Shown here: positions 1 through 10,902 of the stretch, piece by piece
Layout: every line of letters starts with the position of its first letter
Position numbering within the stretch: the first letter of the stretch is position 1
Origin: Euleptes europaea
Taxonomy: Eukaryota > Chordata > Lepidosauria > Squamata > Sphaerodactylidae
Direction of reading: 5' to 3'
Length of the DNA stretch: 64,000 nt
Assembly (NCBI RefSeq): GCF_029931775.1
Contig: NW_026612050.1
Coordinates: 620,001-684,000 of the forward strand
Made by a program: the position numbers and the translations under genes
The notes under the pieces: model-generated
What the model saw: only the letters and a program-made list of their open reading frames with translations
What the model was told of the DNA's origin: nothing
Databases searched by the model: none

Positions 1-445
1 GTTGCTGCAATAGCAAGTTCTCACAAACCAGTTTTGCTTCCTAGCGGAACCAAGAAGGGAGTTAAATCAATGAGTACATAATTCTAATAACATTCCCTAT
101 GGTCTTAAGCTCATAGGGTAAATATCCAATACTTAACATTCCACTGAACGGCCAGCAGCAAGAAACAAGATCACTGTTAATATACAACAGTATAAAAATG
201 TGTCACAGGACTGAATTTTATATATATATTTTAACGTACAGGAATAATATCCAGAAAATTGGGGGAAATTAAAAGAGGGAATTTTTTTTTTGCTTTTGCC
301 TATTCACACTTCACTTATATCATTTCACATTACATGGGAAATCTGCCAATATTCCTTCAACACATTCTGAACAGCATACACGGGGTTTATTTCATTTATT
401 TTCATAACAGCATTAGTGATTTACTTCATAGCAGAAGTGGAAAAA
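1..445. other. ERMP1 intron 1, no feature recognised
   Basis: AT-rich sequence to the left of the first ERMP1 exon on the minus strand, so it is expected to be intron 1 of that gene. No exon, RNA gene or repeat family could be recognised. The short open frames here have no recognisable protein content. Confidence 0.4.
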
Positions 446-775
446 GGCAAGAGTCCAGTAGCACCTTAAAGACTAACAAAAATATTTTCTGGTAGGGTAT
501 GAGCTTTCGTGAGCCACAGCTCACTTCTTCAGATACCTTTGTATTAGGGTGTGAAAGCTCACACCCTAATGAAAGCTCCTACCCTACCAGAAAATATTCT
601 TGTTAGTCTTTAAGGTGCTACTGGACTCTGGCCCTTTTCTACTACTGCAGACAGACTAACACAGCTGTGGCTCACGAAAGCTCACACCCTGCCAGAAAAT
701 ATTCTTGTTAGTCTTTAAGGTGCTTCTGGACTCTTGCTCTTTTCTACTACTGCAGACAGCCTAACACGGCGACCC
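446..775. repeat. Three copies of a short interspersed repeat, two of them inverted
   Basis: A module of roughly 100 bp containing 'ccttaaagactaacaa' and 'gagctttcgtgagccac' occurs in forward orientation near 448-540. It occurs again as its reverse complement near 545-660 and near 664-770. The first two are head to head and would fold into a hairpin. Related, more diverged pieces occur at 3095-3200, 11818-11940 and 17370-17465. The module ends in a phrase ('cagactaacac') typical of reptile interspersed repeats. I cannot assign it to a named family with confidence. Confidence 0.6.
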
Positions 776-1001
776 ACTGCGAATTATACTTCATAGGAGA
801 CAGGGATCCAACGACTCCAAACTTCTAGATAAACATTTTAGTAGCAGTCTAATTTCCTCTAAAAGAGAGGAAGAGGTATTACACGGATTTCGTTTAGAGG
901 ATTTGATCAAGCGCCCAGTTTCTCTTCAACACAGTCCCACATTCAGCCATCTTTTGCCTGCAGTCCTAGGTGGAGTGTGTGTGTGGGGAGGATTTATCTC
1001 T

Positions 1002-1199
1002 CTGGCCATTTATCCATGGAAGGTTTTGCCTTGGGTTTGCCACTCTTTAGATGCACTTCTCTCTCCCCCCCCCCCCCATCCATATTCTCAAAACTTAATA
1101 ATAAGCCCCCATGCAGAGTTCTGAGAATTTGGATGGGGAAAATGTGCATCTAGAGAGTGGCAAACCCAAGGCAAAACCTTCCATGGATAAATGGCCCCT
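1002..1199. mobile_element. Palindromic MITE-like element (ccatttatccatgg ends)
   Basis: The left half (1005-1080) and the right half (1120-1196) are near-perfect reverse complements ('ccatttatccatggaagg' against 'ccttccatggataaatgg'). They meet around a short centre with a homopolymer C run. A second member with the same body but different outer bases lies at 10903-11086, and its centre resembles 33990-34092. Such full-length inverted repeats without coding capacity are typical of non-autonomous DNA transposons. It lies in ERMP1 intron 1 close to exon 1. No convincing target-site duplication was found. Confidence 0.65.
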
Positions 1200-1289
1200 G
1201 TAAACCACCGCCACCTCCTTTTCCAGACACTCCACAAGAGGAGCGAGGTCCCAAGCGAGCAAACAGCGGTTTCCGTGACCGCGGTCAAG

Positions 1290-1865
1290 CAGCAAGGAAA
1301 AGAAGCAGGGCGCGCGTGCGCAGGCCCGACAAGCGAGTACCTGGCGCGAGCGGCATCGAATTCCCTCGGGTCCCTCGGCGGCTGCACCAGCCGCTGGAAG
1401 GAGACGTGCACGAGCCCGCGCAACCCAAGCAGGTAGAGCAGCAGCGCCAGCGAGGCGCGCGCCTCGGGCAGCAGCCTCGGGCAGCCGCGCCCGGCGGGCT
1501 TCTCTCCGTCCCGCCCCTCTTCGTCTTTCTCCGGGCGTTGGTGGCGGCGGCGCTGCTGCTGCTGCGGCGGGGCCTGGGTACGCAGGCGCCGGACGGCCCC
1601 CACCACAGCAGAGCTCCGCTCCATAAAGCCCCGAGCTCTCCGGCGCCGCCTAACTCGCGCGCAAACGCTCCGGGACGGGCTCGCGGCTGTGGGAGAGGGG
1701 ACGCCGACGGTGGCGCAGGGAGGTCAGAAGAGCGCGGTTGGGAGAGGCCCGCCTTCGGTTCGCGCTCCGGCTTAAAGGAGGCCGCGTCCCGAGGTCACGT
1801 GGGGAGAAAGCGTGTCGCTGGCTCCTCCTCGCGCCAGTCACCAGGATGACGATAATTCTGTCGGG
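1290..1865 (-). promoter_or_regulatory. ERMP1: GC- and CpG-rich promoter region of ERMP1
   Basis: This stretch is strikingly richer in G+C and CpG than the surrounding AT-rich DNA. It covers the first coding exon of ERMP1 and about 240 bp upstream of its start codon. It has the look of a CpG-island promoter of a broadly expressed gene. The transcription start is inferred to lie between about 1650 and 1850. No TATA box was picked out. The opposite strand shows no recognisable gene, so a bidirectional promoter is not supported by what can be seen. Confidence 0.6.
1341..1624 (-). CDS. ERMP1: ERMP1 first coding exon (endoplasmic reticulum metallopeptidase 1), partial gene
   Basis: This encodes about 95 residues from the ATG at 1624-1622. 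Residues 1-55 are polar and low complexity with a short Gln run. They are followed by a hydrophobic signal-anchor helix (SLALLLYLLGLRGLVHVSF) and then QRLVQPP...EFDAARAR. The helix followed by EF-x-AARAR matches the N-terminus of vertebrate ERMP1, a multi-pass ER protein of the M28 peptidase family. The exon ends at a good donor (gccag|gtact) just where the resemblance stops, leaving two bases of a split codon. ERMP1 is also the expected neighbour of MLANA in this orientation. All catalytic domains lie in later exons outside the window to the left. The open frame runs on to 1088 but that extension crosses the donor and a MITE, so I exclude it. The cytoplasmic N-terminus is not well conserved, so the identification rests on the helix region and synteny. 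Confidence 0.75.
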
Positions 1866-1881
1866 AGGGGGAAAGGGACGC

Positions 1882-2822
1882 CTAGTTTTCTCAATGGACG
1901 AAAACGCGCGGTCGCTGGAGCCTCCTTTCTTCCCTGTTCCAGCCAGGGTTCAGCCAGGATCGAACGCGCGAACGTTCTTCCCTGTTCCAGCCAGGATTCA
2001 GCCATCCTGGCTGAATCCTGGCTGGAACAGGGAAGAACGTCCGCGCGTTCGATCCTGGCTGAATCCTGGCTGGAACAGGGAAGAACGTTCGCGCGTTCGA
2101 TCCTGGCTGGAACAGGGAAGAAAGGAGGCTCCAGCGCCCGTGCGTTTTCGCCCAATCTCTGCCACAAATTGAGGGCGGAGCTGCCTTTATGAATTTTCTA
2201 TCATGATCCGATCTGGAAACACCAGACTGGAGTCTAGAAATATGTGATAACATAGAAGTGAGGCTCCCAACCTCCAGGTGTTTGGAAATCTCACAGAATC
2301 ACAACTGATCTCTGGGTGACCAAGATCAGTTCTGGAGAAAACTGCTGTTTTGGAGGGTGGACTCTATTGCATTATACCCCGATGAGCTCCCTCACGAAGC
2401 CATGCCTTCCCCGACCCCCCCCTCCCCATCTCAGGAATTTCCCATCCAGTTACCAACCCTTAAAAAAATGCACTCCTAGTTTTCTCAATCTCTGCCACAA
2501 ATTTAAATCATCTTTAGGGCGGAGCTGCCTTTATGAATTTTATATCATGATCCAATCTGGAAATACCAGACTGGAGTCTAGAAATATGTGATAACATAGA
2601 AATGAGGCCCCCAACCTCCAGGTGTTTGGAAATCTCACAGAATTACAACTGATCTCTGGATGACCAAGATCAGTTCTCCTGGAGAAAATTGCTGTTTTGG
2701 AGGGTGGACTCTATTGCATTATACCCCGATTAGCTCCCTCACGAAGCCATGCCTTCCCCGACCCCCCTCCCCATCTCAGGAATTTCCCAACCAGTTACCA
2801 ACCCTTAAAAAAATGCACTCCT
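1882..2822. repeat. Tandem duplication, first copy interrupted by a palindromic insertion
   Basis: Two direct copies of a unit of about 340 bp abut each other: 1882-2475 (including a 257-bp insertion) and 2476-2822. Both begin 'ctagttttctcaat' and end 'ccttaaaaaaatgcactc', and they differ at only scattered bases. Each unit contains a MITE-like block ('cccaacctccaggtgtttgg' near 2268 and 2610) related to the elements at 18756 and 61525. Because the second copy lacks the insertion, the duplication preceded it. The array lies directly upstream of the ERMP1 promoter. Confidence 0.8.
1896..2152. mobile_element. CpG-rich palindromic insertion with a 48-bp internal repeat
   Basis: A 257-bp block with ends 'ggacgaaaacg' and 'cgttttcgcc' is inverted over nearly its whole length, with the centre near 2006. 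The right arm holds two successive copies of a 48-bp unit (containing 'ggaacagggaagaacgt' and 'cgcgcgttcga') and part of a third. The left arm has fewer. The flanks carry CAAT on both sides (1892-1895, 2153-2156). The neighbouring duplicate at 2481-2497 shows the undisturbed site with a single CAAT. This is what a transposon insertion with a 4-bp target duplication would leave. There is no coding capacity and the family is not recognised. Confidence 0.75.
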
Positions 2823-4235
2823 GAGCACATGCAGAGTGTGTTTCTTCTCTCATAATTCAATAAACCTCAATTTCATGTTCACAGAGTTTTCAGTCAGGGC
2901 AGATGAAACTACCATTTGACAAGCTTTTACAGTGCAGTTCTGTGTAGTCCATGGGTTTAGACTGAAACAGTTCTGCATTGTGCTGCCATGTTAATTATTT
3001 TATTTATATCCCATATCCTGTGTTTGAGGCCACTTATAGCAATAAGATTACAAATAAGACTACAATTATAGTATGTCATGGCAGAATAAAACAAAACTCT
3101 AGTGGCACCTTAAAGTCCAACAACATTTCCTGCAATAGAGAGATACTTCTGTGGTACATTGGTACTACTGCTTTAAGAACAACTCTCAGAGGCTCTCTAG
3201 AAAAGAGAAGCTCATGTCTTGTGACCTAACTGGAAGAGGAGTTAGAGTTACTGAGGCCTAGTTGTAGCCTGTTCAGTTAGTTGGCTGTTGTTTTCCAGTA
3301 AACATAATTTTATGACCACTGCTACCTCCAGCACTGATTCTTCCCTTCTCTAAAGACGTAGCAAATTGTCAGAAGTCGGCACACATTTGCAAGCATGTTA
3401 GACGCAGAACAGTGAGTACTCAATAAAATAAATTCAAACCTGCAAGTATAACAGCTTTGCCAGAAAACTCTAGTCTCAGTCCCATGGAGGGCTGTGCACC
3501 ACCTCCACCCCATCTCTGATTGGGAACCTTGCTGAAAACTGGAGAAGGTGGGAGTAACATTTTCACCTGTATCTGATAGTCTCTAGAGCAGACACCAAAC
3601 CAGCAGCCTTTCAAGTTGCCCTTTTATTACATGTAGATGGAGAAGAGGCCTTAAAGGTGTACAATACATTGGTACAAGACCCTGTGACTGACTTCACCCT
3701 AAATCAGGCTTTAACTCTACTCAGGAATCTTGCAACCCCAACATAAATATTATATTTGAGCGCTATAAGTTCTGGAATCACCTTAAAAGCTACAACACAA
3801 GGCAGATCTTTGTTTCTTCATTACCAGTGCATCAACCACGCCAATACTTGGGAGGGAGGCCTATGTGCAGTTCTGCCTAGTATGCAGAATTATTGCAACT
3901 CCCAAAGAAGCTGCCAAGTGTAGGAGCGAGCTGCAGGAAGAAACAGCAGAGACTCCCCCAACCAGCTGGAGCCAGCAAAGCAGCAGGAAGCTGGAAGGAC
4001 TGGCCTTGGAGGAGTTTACTCACTGAGCAAGGAGGCTGCAGGAGAAAGCCTGGAATGTAAGAAGCCACAGCCAGCTGGCTGGAGTCTGGCTAGGGGCCAG
4101 TTAGGTAACTTGCTAAAAAAAGGGGGGGGCCGGCTTACACGCCGAGCTCTTTATCGCCCAGAGGCTGTGGTATAAGGGAAAGGACTACAGGGGAAGGAAT
4201 TGAGCATGGAAAAAGGGGTGAAACTCACTAGCTGT
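2823..4235. other. Intergenic stretch with minor repeat pieces
   Basis: There is no gene here. A diverged piece of the interspersed repeat described at 446-775 lies near 3095-3200. The segment 3850-4130 is purine-rich with repeated 'gctggag/gcagga' words and may be an old repeat, but no family could be named. Confidence 0.35.
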
Positions 4236-4239
4236 ACAC

Positions 4240-4735
4240 TAATTAAAGGAAGGTCAAAGGGCTGTACACTGCATTGGTCAGGCCACACCTGGAGTATTGG
4301 GTACAGTTCTGGAGGCCTCACTTCAAAAAGGATGTGGACAGAATCGAGCAGGTACAGAGGAGAGTGAAGAAGATGATCAGGGGCCTGGAGACCAAGCCCT
4401 ATGAGGAAAGGCTGAGGGATTGGGAATGTTTAGACTGGAAAAAAGGAGGTTGAGAGGGAACATGATTTCTCTCTTTAATTATTTGAAAGGCTGTCACTCC
4501 GAGGAGGGCAGGAAGCTACTTATATTAGCAGCACAGGATAGGACTCACAATAATGGGTATAAATTATGGCTGGAAAGGTAGGAGCTGGACATTGAGAAGG
4601 TGGTGAGCTCCTCATCTCTGGCAGTCTTCAGTGGCTGGACGAACACTTGTCAGGGATGTTCTAGGCTGATCCTGCACTGAGCAGAGGGTTGAACTAGATG
4701 GTCTGTATGGCCACTTCCAATTCTATGATTCTATG
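4240..4735 (+). mobile_element. CR1 LINE, 5'-truncated 3' end
   Basis: This contains the conserved 3' portion of CR1 ('tggtcaggccacacctggag' ... 'gaactagatggtctgtatgg'). It ends in the diagnostic CR1 octamer-type tail 'attctatgattctatgg' at about 4718-4735. CR1 is the dominant LINE of sauropsids and normally occurs as short 3' fragments like this. Confidence 0.9.
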
Positions 4736-5150
4736 GCCATTTATGCTTGGTTAATAGCTGTGTGATCCCCGTGGGACTGCTTCGGGGCTTTTTTATTCAT
4801 GATTTTTCTGACCTTCAGAAGTGACTTCGCTGCCTCCCCACTCTTGTCCCGCGGTATCAGGAACCTGTTTTAGCACTAATTTAAATTTTGCCTCAATCTC
4901 AAAGCAAAGCTAATTCAGGCAATTTCTGTGAATGGTCTTAACTTCACATTCCTCTTTACCCGCCCATTCTCACTTGTCACGCCCTGTTCCAAGTTCTCCC
5001 AGAGAAGCCATTTTGGTCAGTTCCAGCAGGGAGTGTTTAGATCTCCAGAAGGGAGCTGCCTTACCCTTCCCCCATGTCTCATCAGCATCCTCTCTGGTCA
5101 GTTTCATCAGCGTGGTAACATCTCTGGAAATGGAGAAAATCAAATGAAAG
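4736..5150 (+). repeat. MITE-like repeat shared with 33481-33960
   Basis: Sequence from 'ccatttatgcttggttaata' onward is clearly homologous over about 400 bp to 33481-33960. The shared words include 'aaagcaaagctaatt' and 'agagaagccattttggtcag'. It starts exactly where the CR1 tail ends and fades out before the Penelope copy. The relative at 33 kb extends to a palindrome-related end at 34092, so this copy looks 3'-truncated. The family is not named. Confidence 0.6.
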
Positions 5151-5212
5151 AATCCCGTTGCTGGGCTGGTTGGGGGTGGCGGCGTGTGAGCAGGCTTCTG
5201 GGCTGGTGAAGG

Positions 5213-5787
5213 AATGATGGTGGCCAAGACACTGAAATACTGGACAATTCTACCAACTATTTTGTAAGATTGCACAGAGAAGCCACTGAAATTCATAAAC
5301 ATCAGCACAACTTTAACAGAAAAGAAGAGAGTCTAAGAATGAATAAGGCTTGGCTTCCTGTCCTGAAAAACTCCAGACTAACAAAGACTACAGTCCATAA
5401 TAGCCATGCAGATTAGCTTTGGATTCCACATGTTAACAGATCACTTCAGGATACAATGGTTCCACATTAACATACCACACCCTAATTAGCACATTACCTT
5501 GATACTTACAGGACAATGATCAGCACATTACCTTTGATACTTTTGCAGGACAATGACTCAGCTCAAACCCAACTCCCTTCTGACTATATAAATTACTCTT
5601 CCAACACACTTTGACACTGAGAGACACTGTCCTTCAGTGTTACTCCTCTGAAGATGCCGGCCACAGCTACTGGCGAAACGTCAGGAAAGAAAATACCAAG
5701 ACCATGGTCACACAGCCCAGATAACCTACAAGAACCTATGAACTCTGACCGTGAAAGCCTTCGACAATGTAAGCAACTTTTAACCAT
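5213..5787 (+). mobile_element. Penelope-like element, 5'-truncated 3' end
   Basis: The frame gives ILDNSTNYFVRLHREATEIH followed by KHQHNFNRKEESLRMNKAW. This is the C-terminal end of the GIY-YIG endonuclease region of Penelope-like polyproteins. It continues into the known 3' region with 'ctctgaagatgcc', 'gcgaaacgtcaggaaag' and the terminus 'gaaagccttcgacaat'. Other copies of this family lie at 13315-13508 and in the inverted pair at 57805-58700. Confidence 0.85.
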
Positions 5788-7294
5788 GCACTAATATTTT
5801 AAAAAAGTTTTATTCCTAATTCTTCTGAAAGTTGTGTACTTTCCTTCTCTTGTGCAGGATTGCTCATGGAGCTAACATTTTACAAAGGTGTATGGTAGGT
5901 TGCCCACAGGCCTGGCCAAAAAAAAGAAAAAAAGCTTGTCACTTTAATAGAGGCTTTCTATGTGGAAATGGGCAACAGAAGATTTTCATGGCATGGAGAG
6001 AAAGAACATCATCTGTTAAATAACACCCCACTAAGCCACTATTAAAGGGATAGAGCAGTTTTTCTCCAGACAGTTGGCAACCCTAGAAGTTGAAGAGGGA
6101 GCAGGTAGTCCACACCAATCTATGGCATACAGAAAGAGTATCATGCTAAATTCACCAAAAAGGAACAGTGATAGAAAGCTGAAAGGCGGTTACAGCAGTC
6201 TTTATTCATGTGATAACATCTTAAATTCAAGTACCACCTATGGCCATAATGGACTTTATTCAAGAAGATCTGTGAAGAGCTGGTTTCAGTAGTGATACAT
6301 TTTGGCCCCTTCCTGATCGTTCATGGCTCCACCCTGAATTGGGGTCTATGTGGCAGCCTTTTAAAATCCCTGGTAGGGTCAAAGACGTCCCAGAATGATT
6401 TTTCAGAAAATAATTTGTAAAGCAAAGAACTTCATGATTAAATTAAACTTCCTGGAGTCTTATTAAGATGGTAGAAACAAAACCAGAAATAGTACTAACA
6501 TGTTACTGGAGCTCCCTCCAGAGACTTTAAGAAATAATAAAATTTATATTTCTATTTTGCTTAAAAGCTAAGCACTATACCAAAAGAGAAAGAAAAAAAC
6601 CCTCTGTCCACAGGCTTACAATCAAATGTAGATAGACATTAAACAAAGCAGGGAATGAAGCAAAAGGAAGGAGAATAAAGAAACGTGCTTGAACCTTACC
6701 CATGTTTCTGCTTGCGCTCCTCTTCAGAGGTGATCCTCCACTGCAGACCGTATTCTTCTTGTGCTACACACTATCTGGCACCCTGAAATACATTTGACTT
6801 GCATGAGCAGAAGTCCCTAGCACCAGAGGACTGTGGTCCACAGCAGAGGACTGCCTCCACAACAGTTGAAGAGAAGCAAAAGTGGAAACAAGGTATAAGA
6901 TCCAAGCCATAGAATACTGGGTGCTAAACAAGGAAGCTTAAGACACAGTAACACATATGTGCCCGAGGTGGACTTTTCAAAATAAGACTGGGTCTTCAGA
7001 AAAAAAAATGCCCTCCCTAAAAAAAACCCAATATTTTAAAAACAGTAAAGAATGAGAGAGCACTTATGGTGATGACAACTAAGCTCATGCCAGCAACTCT
7101 GAGAGATACGTCAATTGATGGCAAGAAAAGTTTCTGAATGTCAGAACCATGTGCAGAGAGAGATTGAAGCCACACTTCCCACAGCAGCTCCTTTGTCCAA
7201 TAAAGGCAGCTACATCAACGGTAAACATTTCATCCTCAGAAATGGATGGACAAGAAGGAGGAGGAACATAGTAAGGAAATAAAACTTAATGAAG
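5788..7294. other. Intergenic, nothing firm
   Basis: No exon or RNA gene was recognised. An open frame at 6074-6292 (plus) has no recognisable homology. Sequence near 6670-7220 could be an extension of the DIRS-like relic that follows, but no terminal repeat could be matched there. Confidence 0.3.
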
Positions 7295-8362
7295 AAAACA
7301 TGGTTACACTTACCTGTAACCGTTGTTCATCAAGTGATCATGAGTACTGTACCTGTGTAGGCCTGCTACAGAGAAAATTCTAGAGCTCTTAAAAAGGTGT
7401 GAAACACTTCCTCCCCTTGTGCCATTTTTCCTGCTCTTTCAACAGAAGCACAGGGGGAAGGGAGTGTTCTCCCTTAGTTCCAAGATGCCACCGTGGAGAG
7501 CTCAGCAAGAAACAAGGACATGAGTGGGGCAAGAGGGAGGGATATATGCCTGCACAAGTGACCAGCACCTCTGCTGGTCTGAACATCAGAGGTGCTGGTC
7601 ACCTGATGAACATTAGTTACAGGTAAGTGCAACCATGTTTTCATTGTCGTGGTCTCTGTGCTGTCCCACATGGGAGATCAGCAAGCTGAGTTACCCTCTC
7701 GAGGAAGATGGGTCTGGTGCTGTCAACAGAACATTTATCGTAACATCTCTTCTCCAATGTCTTCTTCCTTTGCCATGTTCACATCCATAGTTAATGCTTG
7801 GCAAAGGTAGACCTGGAGGATCAAGTGGCTGCTCTGTAGACTGCTCTCCCAGCAGCTGAAGAAGCTTGCACTGTGGTGGAGTTCCCGTGCACCTGTAGAG
7901 AACAAGGAATCTTGGATGATTCATAGCAGAGCTTAATCACAGATACAATCCAGTGAGAAATAGATTGTGCCAAAACCTTAAAACCTTTCTTTGGGCCACT
8001 GTATGCAATAAAACGTCTAGTGTCCTTTCTGAATTTCTTTGTTCTTTCTCAATAAAATAGGAGGGCTCTGCATATGCTCTATCTGATCTTGGGGGTTGTG
8101 GGGAAAAGTAGGGAGAGAAACTTCCTGAGCAAAGTGAAAATCAGATACTGCCTTAGGTAGAAATGATAAGCAAGGTCACAAGACCTTGATGTACAGCTTG
8201 CAATTCTGAGACACTTTTCCATTATGGTAATTGGCCTACTCAGATCTTGTAGCAGTTTTATTGAAAAATTCTTAATCTGCAGATATTGCTGCATCCTAAT
8301 TGCTGATGATCCCATTTTGGAACTAAAATATTGTTACGACCTCACTCTTCCTCCTCCTCCTC

Positions 8363-8424
<62 letters not shown>

Positions 8425-10370
8425 TATTATTATTTTTCTATCCCGCCTTCCCCAGCCAAAGCCGGGCTCAGGACGGCTGACAACATTATATATAACATAA
8501 TACAATAAAATATACAATATAAAAATAATTAAAATCACAAAAAACTGACAAGTTCAATATAATTAATGTCGCATCATAGACCCCAAGGCCATCATCAGCC
8601 TGGCAATGCAACCAGGACTCATATAATTTAGAAAGGTCTGATAAAATGAGGGGGGCAAGGAGGCCAGATTTGATGGAACCATTGCTGTCCCCAACTGTAG
8701 CCCTGGCAGAATATCTCTGTTTTGCAGGCCCTGCAGAATTCTTTAAGATCCCACAGGGCTCTGGTCTCACTTGAAAGAGAATTCCACCAGGCTGGGGCCA
8801 GGCCTGAAAAGGCCCTGGCCCTAGTTGAGGACAGCTAGACACTCTTTGGCCCAAGGACCACTAATAGATGGTTATTGACAGAGTGTAAAGCTCTCTTGGG
8901 GGCATACCAGGAGACGTGGTCTCACAGGTACGAAGGTTCCAGACCATGTAAGGCTTTAAAGGTTAAAACCAGCCCCTTGAATCTGATCCGATGCTCCACC
9001 TGGAGCCAGTGGAACAATTCCATTTTACAGGCCCTGTAGAATTGAGCCAAATCCCACAGGGCCCAGGTCTCACTCAACAGAGAGTTTCACCAGGCCGGGG
9101 CCAGGGCTGAGAAAGCCCTGGCTCTGGTTGAGGACAGCTGGATATGTTTCGGGCCAAGAATCACCATCAAGTTTGTTCCAGATGAGCACAGTGCTCTTGA
9201 GGGGTATATTGGGAAAGGCGGTCCCACAGATACGATGATCCCAGACCAAAACCTTTAACCTGATCCGGTATTCAATCTGGAGCCAGTGCAACTGTCGGAG
9301 CACAGGTTGTATATGTGCTCTCCAAAGAGTCCCTGTCAGGACCCTCACTGCTGCGCTCTAGAACAGTTGTAATTTCCGGAGCAGTCTCAAGGGTAGCCCT
9401 GCATAGAGAGAGTTACAGTAGTCTAACCTGGAGGTGACCGTTGCACGGATTACTGTAATTAGATCAGGATGGGACAGGAAGGGTGTCAACTACCTGGCCT
9501 GGTGAAGATGGTAAAATGCCTTCCTGGCCATATCTGTGATCTGGGCCACCAAAGAAAGGGAGACATCCAGAACCACTCCTAGACTCCTGACATAGGCAGC
9601 CTTGAATCCTGTCAAGAATCAGGAACTGAGGCCCAGGGCCTCCCCAACCCAACCACAGGACTACCATCTTTGTTGGATTTAATTTCAACCGATTTTACTT
9701 CAACCACTTAACCATGGCCTCCAGACATATGGCCAATACATCTGGAACAATGTCCGGCTGGCTGCCCATCAACAGATATAGCTGGGTGTCATCTGCATAT
9801 TGATCACACCCCTGCCCAAAGCTCTAAACCAGCTAGGAGAGGGAGCGCATATAGATGTTAAAAAGCATTGGGGAGAGGATTGCCCCTTGAGGGATCCCAC
9901 ACACCAAAGGGTATCATGTTGAAACCCTAAGTATTACCTAACACTGGGGTCAATACCGAAAAATTTCCAACAAAATTCTCATGCCAATGACCCCAAACCT
10001 GACCTACTGCCATTGCTATTAAATCACCACACTTTCCCCCGCTCTTGTTTACTTAACCATAACCAACGCAATGAAGATATAGCAGTCCAAGAACACATGA
10101 TGACCCATACTTTCAAATTTTCACCTTTCTTGAACCACTCAAAACTGAAAATAGAGACAAGAGCTCACAAAAGGTATTGTGCTTTCCCTGGCAACATCTT
10201 AGAACTGAGAGAGAGAGCTCCCTTCCCCCTATTGGTTCATTGAAAGGGGTGGGAAAAGATGGCATGGGGGAAAGTGCTTTGTACCTTTTTGAAATCTCTA
10301 GAAATTTCTCCACTGCAGATGTGCACAGGTGAAGTACCCATGTAGGATGGCACAGAGACCACAACACTGA
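7295..10370 (-). mobile_element. Decayed DIRS-like element (fossil), minus orientation
   Basis: The segment at 7360-7500 is the diverged reverse complement of 10185-10300. It shares a phrase like 'gggggaagggag..ctc..agttc.aagatg'. Between 7560 and 7680 lies a stretch complementary to both outer ends: its first part pairs with 7298-7345 ('aaaacatggttacacttacc') and its second part ('gtggtctctgtg') pairs with 10335-10370. Inverted termini plus an internal region complementary to both ends is the hallmark of DIRS-type tyrosine-recombinase retroelements. No core domain is legible. The interior is broken and largely occupied by an L2 LINE. The divergence of the termini suggests it is the oldest of the three DIRS-like relics in the window. 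Confidence 0.5.
8345..9990 (-). mobile_element. L2-clade LINE relic, with (ATT)n tract at its 3' end
   Basis: Read on the minus strand this shows the C-terminal half of an L2/CR1-group reverse transcriptase: an 'IPQGAILSPMLFNIYMRSL' block near 9900-9850 and 'QYADDTQLYL' near 9800. 'RLKLNPTKMVVLWLGWGGPG' follows near 9680-9630 and 'LHWLQIEYRIRLKVLVWDH' near 9290-9230. The frame is interrupted several times and part of the tail region occurs twice (8700-9050 and 9040-9130). The 3' end 'gggcgg/ggataga' runs into an (ATT)n microsatellite at 8367-8432, typical for these LINEs. It appears to be nested in the DIRS-like relic. Confidence 0.8.
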
Positions 10371-10379
10371 ACTCGCCTT

Positions 10380-10900
10380 TTCCTTCCAACCAACTCATTG
10401 AAATGGTGCCCTAAATAATTATTCTTGTACACCCAATCAGGAGGTATTGCCACAGAATACCCTGGGTTGTCTGAGCCCTGAGGAATAAGTCACTACAACA
10501 GATTGTCAGCAACTGCATTTTCTTTAGCACCCTGGTCTTGAGGCTTAGATTTTGCTCTTATTGGTGTGGTGCTGTGCTTCCATTTCACAGCAATATAAAC
10601 TCTGTTTATACAGGGCACTAGCAGAGGCTGAAAGTTAGCCTGAGGACACTAGCCTACGTTGTGCTTTTTGAAAGTGCAAAATTTTATCTCTTTTGCATTT
10701 CACATCCAAGTGTGCCTGTATGGGTCGCTGTGCTCATTAACAGGCATTTTTGTAACTGAACAACTGGCTTTAAACCAATAGTTTAATGTACAACCTGAAC
10801 TGTAATGTAAATTAGCTGTTAAACTCAAGCATCTGTTATGCTGGAAAGAGCGTAAGAAAACTTAGCAGCACTGTTTAAACAGGAAAATGTAAAGAGAGCA
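10380..10900. other. Intergenic, nothing recognised
   Basis: Unique-looking AT-rich sequence without recognisable coding, RNA or repeat content. Confidence 0.3.
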
Positions 10901-10902
10901 AT

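Noticed and set aside
1088-1624. 178-codon open frame continuing past ERMP1 exon 1
   Set aside because: Similarity to ERMP1 stops at the splice donor at 1341/1340, and the extension runs through intron and a MITE.
1157-1849. 230-codon plus-strand open frame over the GC-rich promoter
   Set aside because: It is a shadow of high G+C on the strand opposite ERMP1, with low-complexity Arg/Pro/Ala content and no family resemblance.
6074-6292. 72-codon plus-strand frame with a protein-like composition
   Set aside because: No recognisable domain, no convincing splice sites or partner exons. I considered it as an MLANA exon and it did not match.
8224-8508. Open frame rich in tyrosine
   Set aside because: It is the translation of the (ATT)n microsatellite at the end of an L2 LINE.
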